A DNA stretch of 63,455 bases from an uncultured Prevotellaceae bacterium. Its GTDB lineage: Bacteria > Bacteroidota > Bacteroidia > Bacteroidales > Bacteroidaceae. Position numbers and translations under genes: made by a program. The stretch spans positions 1 through 63,455 of the forward strand of contig CACYME010000026.1 of NCBI GenBank assembly GCA_902775475.1, given 5' to 3'. The stretch's first letter is position 1, and the number at the start of each line of letters is the position of its first letter. The notes below the pieces were generated by a model. It was not told the DNA's origin, did not search any database, and saw nothing but the letters and a program-made list of their open reading frames with translations. Positions 52,469-62,120 of this stretch are shown here, piece after piece.

Positions 52469-54517
52469 TCATTCATTATTTAGGGCGAAGCCCGCAAAAT
52501 ACTCTATGCAGTGGTTGCGCCATTCGCGGGCGTTCTCCTGCTGATGCCGGAGCCGCTCGGCGACGGCGCGGAAGCGCTGCTCATCGACGTAGGGGCGCAT
52601 CTGCTGCCAAGTGTCCACATAGCTGTCCACCTTCTTCACGCCGCGGTCATAGTGCATCTTCAGACTCTCCCAGAGCGTCTGTCCGTCGGGCATGACGAAC
52701 GTCCAGGGCAGATGGTGGAACCACAGCAGATACTCTTCGGGGCAGGTCTCCACATTGTCAAACATTTCCTTATACGGACTGCGATACTGCTGCGAGGCAC
52801 CCGTGCCGCCGTGGGTGCTGCGGTTGAAGCCGATGCCCTGCTTGTCGGCCTTGTGATACCACACGGGCTTCCACTCGTCAGGGAAGTTGGGCTGATTGCC
52901 CTCGGGCTCCGGACCGTAGTGGTGGTCGCCCTTGAAGATATGGTGCAGGCCCAGTGGCATCATGTAGTCCACACAGGCCTCGCGGCTGCTTTCCATCACA
53001 TCGGTCATCGGGCCCACGAAGCGGTCGTCGCAGGTGAAGGTCTGCTGCAGCCACTCGCGGGCAATGTCGCGCGAAGAGAGGTTGGGGTTCCACGCCAGAC
53101 GGCCGAAGACATACCAGTTGGCCTGCGAGAAATGGTGACCACACCAGTTCTCGTCCAGTCCGATGTTGGCCACGCCGGCGGCCCCCCTCAGTTCAGCCCC
53201 CACAGAAAATGTCGCTTCGGAAGTCCCCTCCCTTTGGAAGGGATTGGGAGAGCCCTTGAGGCAATTGAAGAACTCCGTCCACATGGGGCCGAGGTAGACC
53301 AGATGGCGGCTCTGCCCGAGATATTCCTGCGTAATCTGCAGCTCGGCCATCATCGGAGTCTGCTTCAGCTGGTCGAAGAGCGGGCTGTAAGGCTCGCACG
53401 GCTGGAAGTCGAGCGGGCCGTTCTTGATTTGTATGATGACGTTCTTGCGGAACTGCCCGTCGAGGGGCTTGAACTCGTTGACGGCCTTCATCACGCGGTC
53501 GGTGTTGCCCTCGTGGTAGCCATAGACGAAGGCACGCCACATGATGATGCCACCGTGGGGAGCCATTGCGTCGGCCAGCATGTTGGCACCCTCGGCGTGC
53601 GTGCGCTTGTAGTCGCCAGGGCCGGGCTGGCCCTCGCTGTTGGCCTTGACGAGGAAGCCGCCGAAGTCGGGAATTAGCTCGTAGATTTCGTCCACCTTCT
53701 TCTTCCACCATTCGGCCACCTGCGCATCGAGCGGGTCGGCCGTCTGCAGCACCTTGCCACCGTTCACTCCCTTCACGGGCACCGTCATGGGCGAGGCGAA
53801 GTTCACCGAGAGATAGACGCGGATGCCATAGGGGCGCAGCACGTCGGCAATGGCGCGCACGCTGTCGAGATACTCCGTGGCAAGCATCTTCGGCGAGGCG
53901 TTCACGTTGTTCAGCACCGTGCCGTTGATGCCGATGGAGGCATTGGCACGGGCGTACTCATGAAGAAGTGAAGAGTGAGGAGTGAAGAGTGAAGGATTGT
54001 TCCAGAAGATGCTGCGCCCGGCGTAGCCTCGCTCTATCGAGCCGTCGAGGTTGTCCCAGTGGTTCAGCAGGCGCAGGTCATAGGCAGGCCGCTCGCAGAC
54101 GGGGTTGATGGGCTGGCCCGTAGCTTGCAGGCGCAGCAGGTGGTAGGCACCGTAGAGCAGTCCATAGTCGCGGCCGTGGGCTTTCAGCAGCAGACCGCCG
54201 TCGGCCTTGCGGCTGATAGTAAAGCCGTCGTCGCCCTTCTCCCAGTGCATCGGACCGCAGTCGGCCTCGAGCGTCAGGGGGGCACCCTTCCAGTACTGGC
54301 GCAGCTCCTGCAGGGCAATCTCCACCGTTGGCGAGGGCTCCACCGTGCCGCAGCCGTCGTACCACAGCGACAACTGCACCTGTGCGGGCTGCTCGTTGGG
54401 CGTCTGCCGCAGCCACAGCTCGTGCGCCCCTACAGGGCTAAATGAAAAGAAATAAATGATAAATGATAGGGCAGACACTATCACTCGTCGGCTGTTAGTT
54501 ACTATTCTGTTGTTCAT
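52469..54517 (-). CDS. Alpha-glucuronidase, GH67
   Basis: 682 aa from the ATG at 54515-54517, giving a signal peptide (VIVSALSFIIYFFSFSPVGA); an earlier ATG would add 12 residues. Exo-alpha-glucuronidase that removes (4-O-methyl)glucuronic acid from xylo-oligosaccharides. Seen: the N-terminal domain (GLLYGAYHLLRLQATGQP), barrel motifs NHWDNLDGSIERGYAGRSIF, YARANASIGINGTVLNNVNA, the acid in VKANSEGQPGPGDY and the base pair IIQIKNGPLDFQPCEPYSPL, then NWCGHHFSQANWYVFGRLAW. Two in-frame repeats: PSLFTPHSSLL at ~174-185 from AGTGAAG units (53959-53996), and SPNPFQREGTSEATF around 425-440 from a GC palindrome (53181-53258). Works with the GH51 and other enzymes on xylan. Confidence 0.93.
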   Translation of the reverse strand: MNNRIVTNSRRVIVSALSFIIYFFSFSPVGAHELWLRQTPNEQPAQVQLSLWYDGCGTVEPSPTVEIALQELRQYWKGAPLTLEADCGPMHWEKGDDGFTISRKADGGLLLKAHGRDYGLLYGAYHLLRLQATGQPINPVCERPAYDLRLLNHWDNLDGSIERGYAGRSIFWNNPSLFTPHSSLLHEYARANASIGINGTVLNNVNASPKMLATEYLDSVRAIADVLRPYGIRVYLSVNFASPMTVPVKGVNGGKVLQTADPLDAQVAEWWKKKVDEIYELIPDFGGFLVKANSEGQPGPGDYKRTHAEGANMLADAMAPHGGIIMWRAFVYGYHEGNTDRVMKAVNEFKPLDGQFRKNVIIQIKNGPLDFQPCEPYSPLFDQLKQTPMMAELQITQEYLGQSRHLVYLGPMWTEFFNCLKGSPNPFQREGTSEATFSVGAELRGAAGVANIGLDENWCGHHFSQANWYVFGRLAWNPNLSSRDIAREWLQQTFTCDDRFVGPMTDVMESSREACVDYMMPLGLHHIFKGDHHYGPEPEGNQPNFPDEWKPVWYHKADKQGIGFNRSTHGGTGASQQYRSPYKEMFDNVETCPEEYLLWFHHLPWTFVMPDGQTLWESLKMHYDRGVKKVDSYVDTWQQMRPYVDEQRFRAVAERLRHQQENAREWRNHCIEYFAGFALNNE
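53181..53258 (-). repeat. In-frame GC palindrome in GH67
   Basis: TCCCTT-TGG-AAGGGA flanked by CCCC and a second CCCCCCTCAGTTCAGCCCCC part; replaces a surface segment of the barrel. Confidence 0.6.
53959..53997 (-). repeat. In-frame AGTGAAG simple repeat in GH67
   Basis: GAAGTGAAGAGTGAGGAGTG and AAGAGTGAAGG: the same type of unit as in intergenic blocks (compare 41625-41700), here read as PSLFTPHSSLL. Confidence 0.6.
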
Positions 54518-54614
54518 CACTCTCGTTTTGATTGTCTGTATCATTGATATCATTTATTCAAGTTTCGCATTCGCTGGGGCTTCTGGGAATTAAAGGACGA
54601 TACCTCCTTCCCTT

Positions 54615-54643
54615 GTAGAGACGCCACATTGTGACGTCTCTAC
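54615..54643. repeat. GTAGAGACG palindrome
   Basis: GTAGAGACGCCAC (54615-54627) pairs with GTGACGTCTCTAC (54631-54643), one mismatch, loop ATT. It lies between the SIMPL gene stop (54660) and GH67. Its half GTGGCGTCTCTAC recurs at 33029-33041. Confidence 0.65.
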
Positions 54644-54659
54644 CGTCGGCGAAGCCCGC

Positions 54660-55343
54660 CTATTTCAGCGTATAGGTGACGGTGGTGACCACGCGAACCT
54701 TCTTAATATAGGGTGTGTTCTGGTCGCGGTCGTCAATCTCGAACTGTCCCTGTCCGGCCGTCTTGATGCCCCCCAGGCTCGAATTGCTGGCATCGGCGAA
54801 CTGCTCGGCGGTCTTCTGGGCGGCCTTGATGGCCTCCTCCATCATTTCGGGCTTCAGCTCCTGAAACGATGCCAGCTCATAGTCGGGATAGCCGCTCTCG
54901 ATGGCCACGCCCTGCTCCAGCAGGTCGCCCTGACGGTAGATGACCTCGTTCACCTTCTCCACCTTCTTCGTGTAGACGGTCACGGTGGTGTGTGCCGTGT
55001 AGCGGTAGCTCTTGCGGTTCTCGCTCCAGGTGTTGGCCTCCAGGTCGTTCACGCTGGGCGGGTTGATGGTTATCTCTTTCTCGTTCAGGCCGTTCTGCAC
55101 CAGGAAGCGCTTGATTTTGTCGGCCTGCTGGCTGATGCGCTGGTAGAGCGCGGGCAGGTCGTTGCCCATCTCGGTGGTGCTGATGCTCCACGTCACGCGG
55201 TCGGCAGGCACCTCGCGCTCGGCCAGGCCCTTCACCGTCACCTGACGGTCTTTATTGGCAAAGTTGTCGATACCGCATTTCACGAACCATCCCATCAGAA
55301 TCATTCCGACGGCGATGATGGCAGCTTCTTTCATTCTGTTCAT
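54660..55343 (-). CDS. SIMPL-domain (DUF541) exported protein
   Basis: 227 aa from the ATG at 55341-55343 ([20 protein letters not shown]), one N-terminal membrane helix that acts as anchor or signal. The rest is a SIMPL/DUF541 domain: [20 protein letters not shown] near the start, [20 protein letters not shown] mid-way and [29 protein letters not shown] at the end. Family members (YggE, BP26) are periplasmic and linked to oxidative stress or forming channels; the biochemical role is not established. Confidence 0.85.
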   Translation of the reverse strand: MNRMKEAAIIAVGMILMGWFVKCGIDNFANKDRQVTVKGLAEREVPADRVTWSISTTEMGNDLPALYQRISQQADKIKRFLVQNGLNEKEITINPPSVNDLEANTWSENRKSYRYTAHTTVTVYTKKVEKVNEVIYRQGDLLEQGVAIESGYPDYELASFQELKPEMMEEAIKAAQKTAEQFADASNSSLGGIKTAGQGQFEIDDRDQNTPYIKKVRVVTTVTYTLK

Positions 55344-55475
55344 GGTGTCATTCTGGTTTAAGGGTTCAACAATAAAAAGACTATTTGGTTGCAAAGTAAC
55401 AAATTTCTCCGCACATCTGCAAGCAAATAGTCTTAAATGAACTTAAAAAGGGCTTAGAAAACGTGCAACGCTGGC

Positions 55476-55550
55476 TTACCAGTCGCTGTCCCAGTCGCTG
55501 TCGTCGCTATCGTTGCCGTGGCTGCTGGTGGTGCGGCGTACACTTGCAGT
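55476..55550 (-). pseudogene. C-terminal gene remnant ending SDWDSDW
   Basis: A minus-strand frame of 24 codons reads VRRTTSSHGNDSDDSDWDSDW before a TAA at 55476-55478, with a TGA (55551-55553) directly upstream. Its GC content is like genes, unlike the AT-rich DNA next to it. It is probably the tail of a deleted gene, cut at the edge of repeat D. Low certainty. Confidence 0.3.
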
Positions 55551-55553
55551 TCA

Positions 55554-55965
55554 CCCCAAAAATAGTGTTCAAAATTTCCACTAAAAAAAGTTCGTCCTGA
55601 GGAGTGATTCTGGATTGAAAATCGGCCATTTTCGACCCTTCGGAAGCGAATTTAACACTTCTTTAAGAATTAAAAAAGGTTAATATTTGCACACAACACC
55701 CCGTTCTGTGCAATTTTTTGGCGTTTTTTTGCCATTTTTTTGTCTCGAATCCCGCTTCTGTAAGCACGCCAAATTTTCAAAAGGCGTTGACTTTTGAAAA
55801 TTTGGCGTTGACTTTTTTCAGCCTTCCGTCGCCTTTTTTTCGCCAAAATCAGCATAAGCGCCTAAACTACAGCCACTTAGCAAAACCTCTCAAAATTCGC
55901 GTTTTTTCGGCCAAAAATTTTCTCGCGCAGAATTTTCAAAAATTTGAGGGGGTCGAGTATTCATT
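55554..55965 (+). repeat. AT-rich non-coding repeat, copy D
   Basis: No gene. Hairpin CGCCAAATTTTCAAAAG (55767-55783) with CTTTTGAAAATTTGGCG (55791-55807), 17 bp, perfect, around the 7-nt loop GCGTTGA. It shares TGTAAGCAC, GGCGTTGACTTTT, TTAAAAAAGGTTAAT and CCTCTCAAAATTCGC with copies A-C, but in another order. It ends about 150 bp before the GH2 promoter. Confidence 0.7.
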
Positions 55966-56109
55966 TTAGGAACAGATTTGGGGAAAATTTAACAATAATT
56001 CAGAAACAAATCGGGTTGCTACGACTGAACCGTAAAGCGGTAATTTCAACCGTTCGAACAACTTTCGTGGTACTCTTGCGGATTATCCTTAAAAATGAAA
56101 AGCCATTTA

Positions 56110-56141
56110 TTTGTTGTTTCGCTTTTTTATTGCTAATTTTG
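56110..56141 (+). promoter_or_regulatory. GH2 promoter
   Basis: TTTG (56110-56113) and TAATTTTG (56134-56141), 20 bp apart, 28 bp before the ATG. Confidence 0.65.
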
Positions 56142-56169
56142 CAGCAAACTTTCAAAACAGAGCAACAAT

Positions 56170-58725
56170 ATGAAGCGACTACTAACAGCAGCCCTCCTGC
56201 TGGCCTCCGTGGCGGCAGGGGCGCAGACTCGGCAAGAAATCGTGCTGAGCGACAACTGGCAATTTTCACACGACAAGCAGACGTGGCAGACTGTGAGCGT
56301 GCCCCACGACTGGGCCATCAGCGGACCTTTCGACAAGAAATGGGACTTGCAGACCGTGCGCATCGAGCAGAACGGCGAGACCGAGGCCACCGAGAAGAGC
56401 GGCCGCTCGGGGGCGCTGCCGTGGATTGGCGAGGGTCACTATCAACGAAAATTCACCATTCCATCGGGCTTTAGCGGCCATGCTGAGCTGCTCTTCGATG
56501 GAGCTATGGCCGAGCCTACCGTCAGCGTCAACGGACAGAAGGCGGGCTACTGGGCCTACGGCTACAACACCTTCCGCATAGATGTCACCAAGTTCATCAA
56601 GCCCGGCGAGAACCTGCTGGAAGTAGACTTGCAGAATCTGGAGGAGAGCAGCCGCTGGTATCCCGGCGCGGGTATCTACCGCCCCGTGACGCTCATCCTC
56701 ATCCCGCAGAAGGCACGCATCGACGACTGGGGCATCACTACCAAAACGGAACTACACTCGGGGAAAGACAAAAACGGGAAAGACTTGACGAAACTCACCG
56801 TGGAGGTACCCATCCTGGATGCCGACTGGCTGCCTGTTGTCATGGAACTATGGAGCCCCGACGGCAAAGACAAGCTGTGGAACAGTCCCGCCATCATGCC
56901 TAAGGGTACGACGAAGGCCGTTGGCACATTCATGATTCCCGATGCCAAGCTGTGGACGCCCGAGACTCCTTATTTATATAAGCTGCGCATCACCCTCTGC
57001 GATGGCAAGAGTGCCCCCAATGTTTACGATAGCAATGGCAAGGCCCTCGACTCGAAGACCCTGAAGGTGGGCTTGCGCACCGTCGGCGTGTCGGCGAAAG
57101 GGGGCTTCCAGCTCAACGGCGTGACGCGCAAGCTGAAGGGCGTTTGTCTGCACCACGACCTCGGCCCGCTGGGTGCCGCCGTGAACAAGGCCGCGCTCAT
57201 CCGCCAGATTAAGACGATGAAGGCCATGGGCTGCGACGCCATCCGCACGGCGCACAACATGCCGAGCCAGATGCAGATGGAAGTGTGCGACTCGCTGGGC
57301 ATGATGGTCATGGCCGAGAGCTTCGACATGTGGGTCTATCCTAAGTGCAAGAACGGCTATGCCCGCTTCTTCAAGGACTGGGCCGACCGCGACATCGAGA
57401 ACCTCGTCCGCGCCCACCGCAACCATCCCAGCATTGTGATGTGGAGCATCGGCAACGAGATTCCCGAACAGGGCATGACGGGCGGACGCGCGATGGCCAT
57501 GCACCTGCAGGACCTCTGCCACCAGCTCGACCCCACACGTCCCGTCACACAGGGCTGCGACCGCCCCGACAATGCCGTCAGCACCGGATTCCTGCCCACG
57601 ATGGACGTGCCCGGCCTGAACTATCGTCTGCACCGCTATCAGGACACCTATAATAAGTTGTGGCACGGCTTCCTGCTGGGCTCTGAGACGTCATCGACGG
57701 TCAGCTCGCGAGGCGTGTATAAGTTCCCCGTCAAGCCCGACGACAATTCGCGCTACTCCTCGTGGGCAAAGGGCTATGACCCCAGCGCCATCAAGACCGC
57801 CGACGGCCAGTGCTCGAGCTACGATGTGGAGTACTGCTCATGGTCGAACCTGCCTGACGACGACTGGCGCTGGCAGGAGGACTACGACTGGGTGATAGGC
57901 GAGTTTGTGTGGACAGGCTACGACTACTTGGGCGAGCCGACACCTTTCGACGAGTATTGGCCATCGCGCAGCTCCTACTTCGGCATCTGCGACTTGGCAG
58001 GACTGCCCAAGGACCGCTACTTCCTCTACCGCTCGCACTGGAACAAGGAGGAGCACACCATCCATCTGTTGCCCCACTGGACATGGCCCGACCGCAAGGG
58101 ACAGGTGACACCCGTCTACTGCTACACCGACTACGACGAGGCCGAACTCTTCGTGAACGGCAAGAGCCAGGGAAGGATAAAGAAAGTGAAGGAGGAAAAG
58201 GGCAAGTGGGATGCCAAAGACCGGCTGGACCGCTACCGTCTGCGCTGGAACGACGTGAAGTATGAGCCGGGCGAGCTGAAGGTCGTCGTTTACGACGGAC
58301 AGGGCCGTGCTGCCGGAGAAGAGACGGTGAAGACTGCCGGCAAGCCCGCCAGGCTCCGCCTCGACGTGTGGACGCAGCAGGGCGACCAGTCACCCCTTCC
58401 CTGGGGAGAGGCAGGTGGTGGGCTTCTAAAAGCCGACGGCGAGGACCTGGCCTTCGTCACCGTCTCGCTCGTCGACAAGCAGGGCACGCTCATCCCCGAT
58501 GCTGCCGACCAGCTCACCTTCGACGTTCAGGGCGCAGGCTCCTTCCGCGCTGTGTGCAATGGCGATGCCACCTCGCTGGAGTCGTTCACCAAACCCACGA
58601 TGAAGCTCTTCAGCGGCCAGCTCGTCGTCATCCTGCAGGCAGCCAAGCAACCGGGTAGCCTCACGCTGACCGTCACCGACCGCCAGCGCGGCATGAAACA
58701 GAAAGTAGTAATCCCCGTCAGATAG
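56170..58725 (+). CDS. Beta-galactosidase-like glycoside hydrolase, GH2
   Basis: 851 aa with a signal peptide (MKRLLTAALLLASVAAGAQ). Domain order: sugar-binding jellyroll (~25-190; WYPGAGIYRPVTLI), immunoglobulin-like domain (~190-300), and TIM barrel (~305-610) with the acid/base Glu in SIGNEIPEQG and the nucleophile Glu in FLLGSETSSTVSSRG. DUF4982-like and C-terminal domains follow (YTDYDEAELFVNGKSQG; LKADGEDLAFVTVSLVDKQG). It removes beta-linked galactose or a related sugar in the periplasm; the exact substrate is not visible. Residues ~737-751 (DQSPLPWGEAGGGLL) come from a GC palindrome (58391-58425). Confidence 0.88.
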   Translation: MKRLLTAALLLASVAAGAQTRQEIVLSDNWQFSHDKQTWQTVSVPHDWAISGPFDKKWDLQTVRIEQNGETEATEKSGRSGALPWIGEGHYQRKFTIPSGFSGHAELLFDGAMAEPTVSVNGQKAGYWAYGYNTFRIDVTKFIKPGENLLEVDLQNLEESSRWYPGAGIYRPVTLILIPQKARIDDWGITTKTELHSGKDKNGKDLTKLTVEVPILDADWLPVVMELWSPDGKDKLWNSPAIMPKGTTKAVGTFMIPDAKLWTPETPYLYKLRITLCDGKSAPNVYDSNGKALDSKTLKVGLRTVGVSAKGGFQLNGVTRKLKGVCLHHDLGPLGAAVNKAALIRQIKTMKAMGCDAIRTAHNMPSQMQMEVCDSLGMMVMAESFDMWVYPKCKNGYARFFKDWADRDIENLVRAHRNHPSIVMWSIGNEIPEQGMTGGRAMAMHLQDLCHQLDPTRPVTQGCDRPDNAVSTGFLPTMDVPGLNYRLHRYQDTYNKLWHGFLLGSETSSTVSSRGVYKFPVKPDDNSRYSSWAKGYDPSAIKTADGQCSSYDVEYCSWSNLPDDDWRWQEDYDWVIGEFVWTGYDYLGEPTPFDEYWPSRSSYFGICDLAGLPKDRYFLYRSHWNKEEHTIHLLPHWTWPDRKGQVTPVYCYTDYDEAELFVNGKSQGRIKKVKEEKGKWDAKDRLDRYRLRWNDVKYEPGELKVVVYDGQGRAAGEETVKTAGKPARLRLDVWTQQGDQSPLPWGEAGGGLLKADGEDLAFVTVSLVDKQGTLIPDAADQLTFDVQGAGSFRAVCNGDATSLESFTKPTMKLFSGQLVVILQAAKQPGSLTLTVTDRQRGMKQKVVIPVR
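58391..58425 (+). repeat. In-frame GC palindrome in GH2
   Basis: ACCCCTTCCC-TGGGGAGAGG followed by CAGGTGGTGGGCTT, translated SPLPWGEAGGGL, between two beta domains. Confidence 0.65.
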
Positions 58726-58749
58726 GTTTTACCAAGGCCGTGGCCGTGG

Positions 58750-59406
58750 CTACAGCTTCTCTCCGTAGCAGAGGTCGCCGCAGTCGCCAAAGCCGGGCAC
58801 GATGTATTTCTGAGCGTTCATTCCCGGGTCGATGGCGGCGCACCAGAGCGTGGTGTCGTCGCTGACGGTCTGCCGCAACATTTCTACGCCCTCGGGGGTG
58901 CCTATCACGCAAGCGATATGCACCTTCGAGGGCTTCCCCGTCTTGATGAGCGCCTCGTAGGCGGCGGCCATGCTGCCGCCAGTGGCCAGCATCGGGTCGA
59001 CGATGACGAGCGTCTTTCCCTTGGCCGACGGCGCTGCCAGATACTCGGTGTGGATGCCCACCTCGGTGTGCTCGCGGTTGGTGTACATGCGGTAGGCCGA
59101 GATGAAGCCGTTTTCGGCGTGGTCGAACACCTTGAGAAACCCTTCGTGGAAGGGCAGGCCGGCACGCAGCACCGTGGCCAGCAGCAGGTCGTCCTTGATT
59201 TGGGGGATGTCGAGCTGGCCGAGCGGCGTAGTGACGGTCTTCGGCTTGTAGGTGAGCGTCTTCGACAGCTCGTAGGCCATCATCTCGCCGATGCGAACGA
59301 TATTGTTGCGGAAGAGCAGCCGGTTCTTCTGATAGCTTTTGTCACGCAGCTCGGCCATATACTGGTTGATGACCGAGTTCTGCTCAGCGAAATTAATAAC
59401 TTTCAT
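58750..59406 (-). CDS. upp: Uracil phosphoribosyltransferase
   Basis: 218 aa. Salvages uracil: uracil + PRPP gives UMP. PRPP-binding loop VIVDPMLATGGSMAAAYEAL near residue 135; uracil-binding end IDPGMNAQKYIVPGFGDCGD, LCYGEKL. The N-terminus MKVINFAEQNSVINQYMAEL is typical of the Bacteroidota form. Together with deoD (62117-62824) it makes two nucleotide-salvage genes nearby. Converges with GH2, 24 bp between stops; I see no clear terminator there. Confidence 0.95.
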   Translation of the reverse strand: MKVINFAEQNSVINQYMAELRDKSYQKNRLLFRNNIVRIGEMMAYELSKTLTYKPKTVTTPLGQLDIPQIKDDLLLATVLRAGLPFHEGFLKVFDHAENGFISAYRMYTNREHTEVGIHTEYLAAPSAKGKTLVIVDPMLATGGSMAAAYEALIKTGKPSKVHIACVIGTPEGVEMLRQTVSDDTTLWCAAIDPGMNAQKYIVPGFGDCGDLCYGEKL

Positions 59407-59439
59407 TTCAGTTAGGAGTTTTGAATTAGAAGTTCGGAG

Positions 59440-59973
59440 TTACAGCCCACAGAGACCTTCGTAGCAGATGGGCTTGCCATAGAGGGTGCCCTTCAGCAGG
59501 TTCCCCCCGGCATAGACGGCGCCGCGGAAGACCTCCTTGCCTTCGTCGTCGACACCAGTGATGAAGCCCGTCTTGGGGTCGATGGTACAGTAAATCGAGA
59601 CATCCTCACCTATGGAGAGTGTGGCACGGTTCTCTTCGTCGAGGGATACATCGAGGGCGCAGTACTGCTCGCCGTTTCTGAAGGCGTAGGTGCCGCCCAG
59701 GTAAGGCCATACCTCATTCTCGTAGGCCTCGCGTTCCTCGGGCGTCATCTCCACCTCCTCCTCATCGCCAAGGGCTTCGTCTTCCTCCAGCGCGTCCTCA
59801 TCTGCATCAGGAGCATCCAGGCTGGCTGCTGCCTCACTCTTCTCTTCCACCAGTTCGTTGGCCGTCGTTTCCTCTTCGGCATTGTCGGCGGAAGTGCCCT
59901 TCTTGCTGTCACAGGCCATGAAGGCCAGCATGCACAGCCCGACGGCTATGAATAGTAGCTGTATTCTTTTCAT
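59440..59973 (-). CDS. Acidic lipoprotein of unknown function
   Basis: 177 aa from the ATG at 59971-59973 (MKRIQLLFIAVGLCMLAFMA), with lipobox LAFMAC. Residues ~25-85 are a very acidic, low-complexity stretch (DAPDADEDALEEDEALGDEE), probably a flexible spacer from the membrane. The last ~90 residues form a beta-rich domain with four cysteines (EQYCALDVSL, VSIYCTIDPKTG, KPICYEGLCGL) that could form disulfides. Not recognised. It starts 20 bp after the M3 peptidase stop, same strand. Confidence 0.7.
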   Translation of the reverse strand: MKRIQLLFIAVGLCMLAFMACDSKKGTSADNAEEETTANELVEEKSEAAASLDAPDADEDALEEDEALGDEEEVEMTPEEREAYENEVWPYLGGTYAFRNGEQYCALDVSLDEENRATLSIGEDVSIYCTIDPKTGFITGVDDEGKEVFRGAVYAGGNLLKGTLYGKPICYEGLCGL

Positions 59974-59993
59974 GTAAAGACGTGGTTTTTGCG

Positions 59994-62120
59994 TTATAGT
60001 CCGCGAGCCTTCAGCAGTGCCGAGGCGTCGGGCTGCTCCATGCCGGTGAAGCTGGTGAAGAGCTGCTGCAGGGGCAGCGTGTTGCCACGGCTGAGCACCT
60101 TTTCGCGGAAGTCCTGGCCCACGGCGGGGTCGAGTGCTCCGCGCTGTGCAAAGACGTCGGCGATGTTCACGGCGAGCACCTCGGTCCACAGGTAGCTGTA
60201 GTAGCCGGCAGCATAGCCGCCGCCCCAGATGTGGTTGAAGTAGCTGGTGCTGTAGCGTGGGGGAATCTGCGGGTTCAGCAGACCAATCTGCCGCAGGGCC
60301 TCGGTCTCGAAGTCGGCGGCCTTCTCGGCTGTGGGCACCTGGTCGATGGCGAGCATGTGCCAGGCCATGTCGAGGCAGGTGGCGGCGAGGTTCTCGCCCA
60401 GGGCGTAGCAGGGCTGGAAGTTGATGCTCTTCAGCATGCGCTCCTTCAGCTCGGCGGGCATGGGCTGTCCGGTCTCGGCATGACGGGCGTAGTGGTCGAA
60501 GATGTCGGGGATGCTGGCGAACGACTCATTGAACTGCGAGGGCATCTCCACGAAGTCGCGGGCCACGCTGGTGCCGCTCAGGTAGTTGTACTGGCAGTTG
60601 GAGAGCATGCCGTGGAGGGCGTGTCCGAACTCATGGAACATGGTGGTGACGTCGTCCCAGGTGAGCAGCGACGGCTGGCCCTCGGGAGCCTTGGCGAAGT
60701 TGCACACGTTGAAGATGATGGGCTTCTGCTGGCGCTGGTGGCTCTGCTTGGCAAAGCCGTCCATCCACGCTCCGCCGCGCTTGGTGGGTCGGCGGAAGTA
60801 GTCGCAGTAGAAGAGTGCGAGCGACTTCCCGTCACGGTCGAACACCTCGAAGGTCTTCATGTCGGGGTGGTAGGTGGGTATGTCGGTACGCTGCTTGAAG
60901 GTGAGTCCGTAGACGCGGTTGGCGGCGTAGAAGACGCCATTCTGCAGCACACTGTCTACGTTGAAGTAGGGCTTCACCTCGTCGTCGCTGATGCTGAGCA
61001 GCTCCTTCTTCATCTTGGCCGAATAGTAGAAGCGGTCGTAGGGCTGCAGCTGGAAGCTGGGGCCCTCAGTGCGGCGAGCGTAGGCCTCGATGGCACGTGT
61101 CTCGGCCTCGGCCTTCGGGTTGTAGGCGGCGATGAGGTTGCGCAGGAAGGCATAGGCGTTGTCGGTGTTCTGGGCCATCGTCTTCTCAAGCGAGTACGAG
61201 GCATAGTTCTCGTAGCCCATCAGCTGTGCCTGCTCGGCACGCAGGCGGGCCATCTGTGCGACGATGGAGAAGGTGTTGTGCTTCCCCGTGCCGTCGGCGC
61301 GATGCACGGAGGCCTCGAAGACACGGCGGCGCAGGTCGCGGTTGTCCAGACTGGTGAGCAGGGGCTGCTGCGTGGTGTTGATGATGACGATGCAGTAGGG
61401 TTTCTTTCCGCCCAGGTTCTCGGCATCCTGCTTGCACTGGGCGATGTCGGCGTCGGTCAGACCGGCCAGCTCCTCCTTCGTGTCCACCCACACCACAGCG
61501 TCGTTGGTGGCCTCGGGCAGCAGGTCGCCCCACTGCTGCTGCAGGTCGTTGATGGCCAGGTTGATTTCCTTCATGCGGGCCATCTTCTCGTCGGAGAGCA
61601 GGGCGCCCTTGCGCACGAACTCCTTGTAGACTTCCTCCGTCAGCTTGCGGTCCTCGCCCTGCAGGCTGGCAAACTCGTTGTCGTAGACCGTCTTGATGCG
61701 CTGGAAGAGGGCCTTGTTGAACGAGATGTCGTTCTCCAGCTCGGTGATGAGCGGCATCACCTGCTTCTCCACCTCGGCCAGCTCCGGGGTCTTGTCGGCC
61801 TCGGTGAGGGCGAAGAAGATGCGGCTGACGCGGTCGAGCAGCTGTCCGCTCTCCTCGTAGCTCACGATGGTGTTCTTGAACGTGGGAGCCTCGGTGCTGT
61901 TGGCAATCTGGTCAATCTCCTGTCGCGTCTGGGCGATGGCCTCCTGGAAGGCGGGCATGTAGTCGGCTACCTGAATCTTGCTGAAGTCGGGTGCGCCGAA
62001 GGGCAGCGTGCTCTCTTGCAGCAGGGGGTTGTCGGCAGAGCCGTTGCCGTTCTGGCACGCAGGCAGCAGCGTCAGCGCCGATGCGACGCCGACGGCCATG
62101 AGGGTCTTTGCGGTCTTCAT
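59994..62120 (-). CDS. M3-family metallopeptidase (dipeptidyl carboxypeptidase-like), lipoprotein
   Basis: 708 aa. Lipoprotein signal [20 protein letters not shown] with AC following. Thimet-oligopeptidase fold: zinc motif HEFGHAL (about 495-501), the third ligand Glu in [12 protein letters not shown], and the conserved [11 protein letters not shown] and [11 protein letters not shown] segments. Closest to the Dcp subfamily, which removes C-terminal dipeptides from short peptides; Dcp itself is cytosolic or periplasmic, while this one is probably membrane-anchored in the periplasm. Its ATG overlaps the deoD stop by 4 bp, so it is translationally coupled with it. Confidence 0.92.
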   Translation of the reverse strand: MKTAKTLMAVGVASALTLLPACQNGNGSADNPLLQESTLPFGAPDFSKIQVADYMPAFQEAIAQTRQEIDQIANSTEAPTFKNTIVSYEESGQLLDRVSRIFFALTEADKTPELAEVEKQVMPLITELENDISFNKALFQRIKTVYDNEFASLQGEDRKLTEEVYKEFVRKGALLSDEKMARMKEINLAINDLQQQWGDLLPEATNDAVVWVDTKEELAGLTDADIAQCKQDAENLGGKKPYCIVIINTTQQPLLTSLDNRDLRRRVFEASVHRADGTGKHNTFSIVAQMARLRAEQAQLMGYENYASYSLEKTMAQNTDNAYAFLRNLIAAYNPKAEAETRAIEAYARRTEGPSFQLQPYDRFYYSAKMKKELLSISDDEVKPYFNVDSVLQNGVFYAANRVYGLTFKQRTDIPTYHPDMKTFEVFDRDGKSLALFYCDYFRRPTKRGGAWMDGFAKQSHQRQQKPIIFNVCNFAKAPEGQPSLLTWDDVTTMFHEFGHALHGMLSNCQYNYLSGTSVARDFVEMPSQFNESFASIPDIFDHYARHAETGQPMPAELKERMLKSINFQPCYALGENLAATCLDMAWHMLAIDQVPTAEKAADFETEALRQIGLLNPQIPPRYSTSYFNHIWGGGYAAGYYSYLWTEVLAVNIADVFAQRGALDPAVGQDFREKVLSRGNTLPLQQLFTSFTGMEQPDASALLKARGL

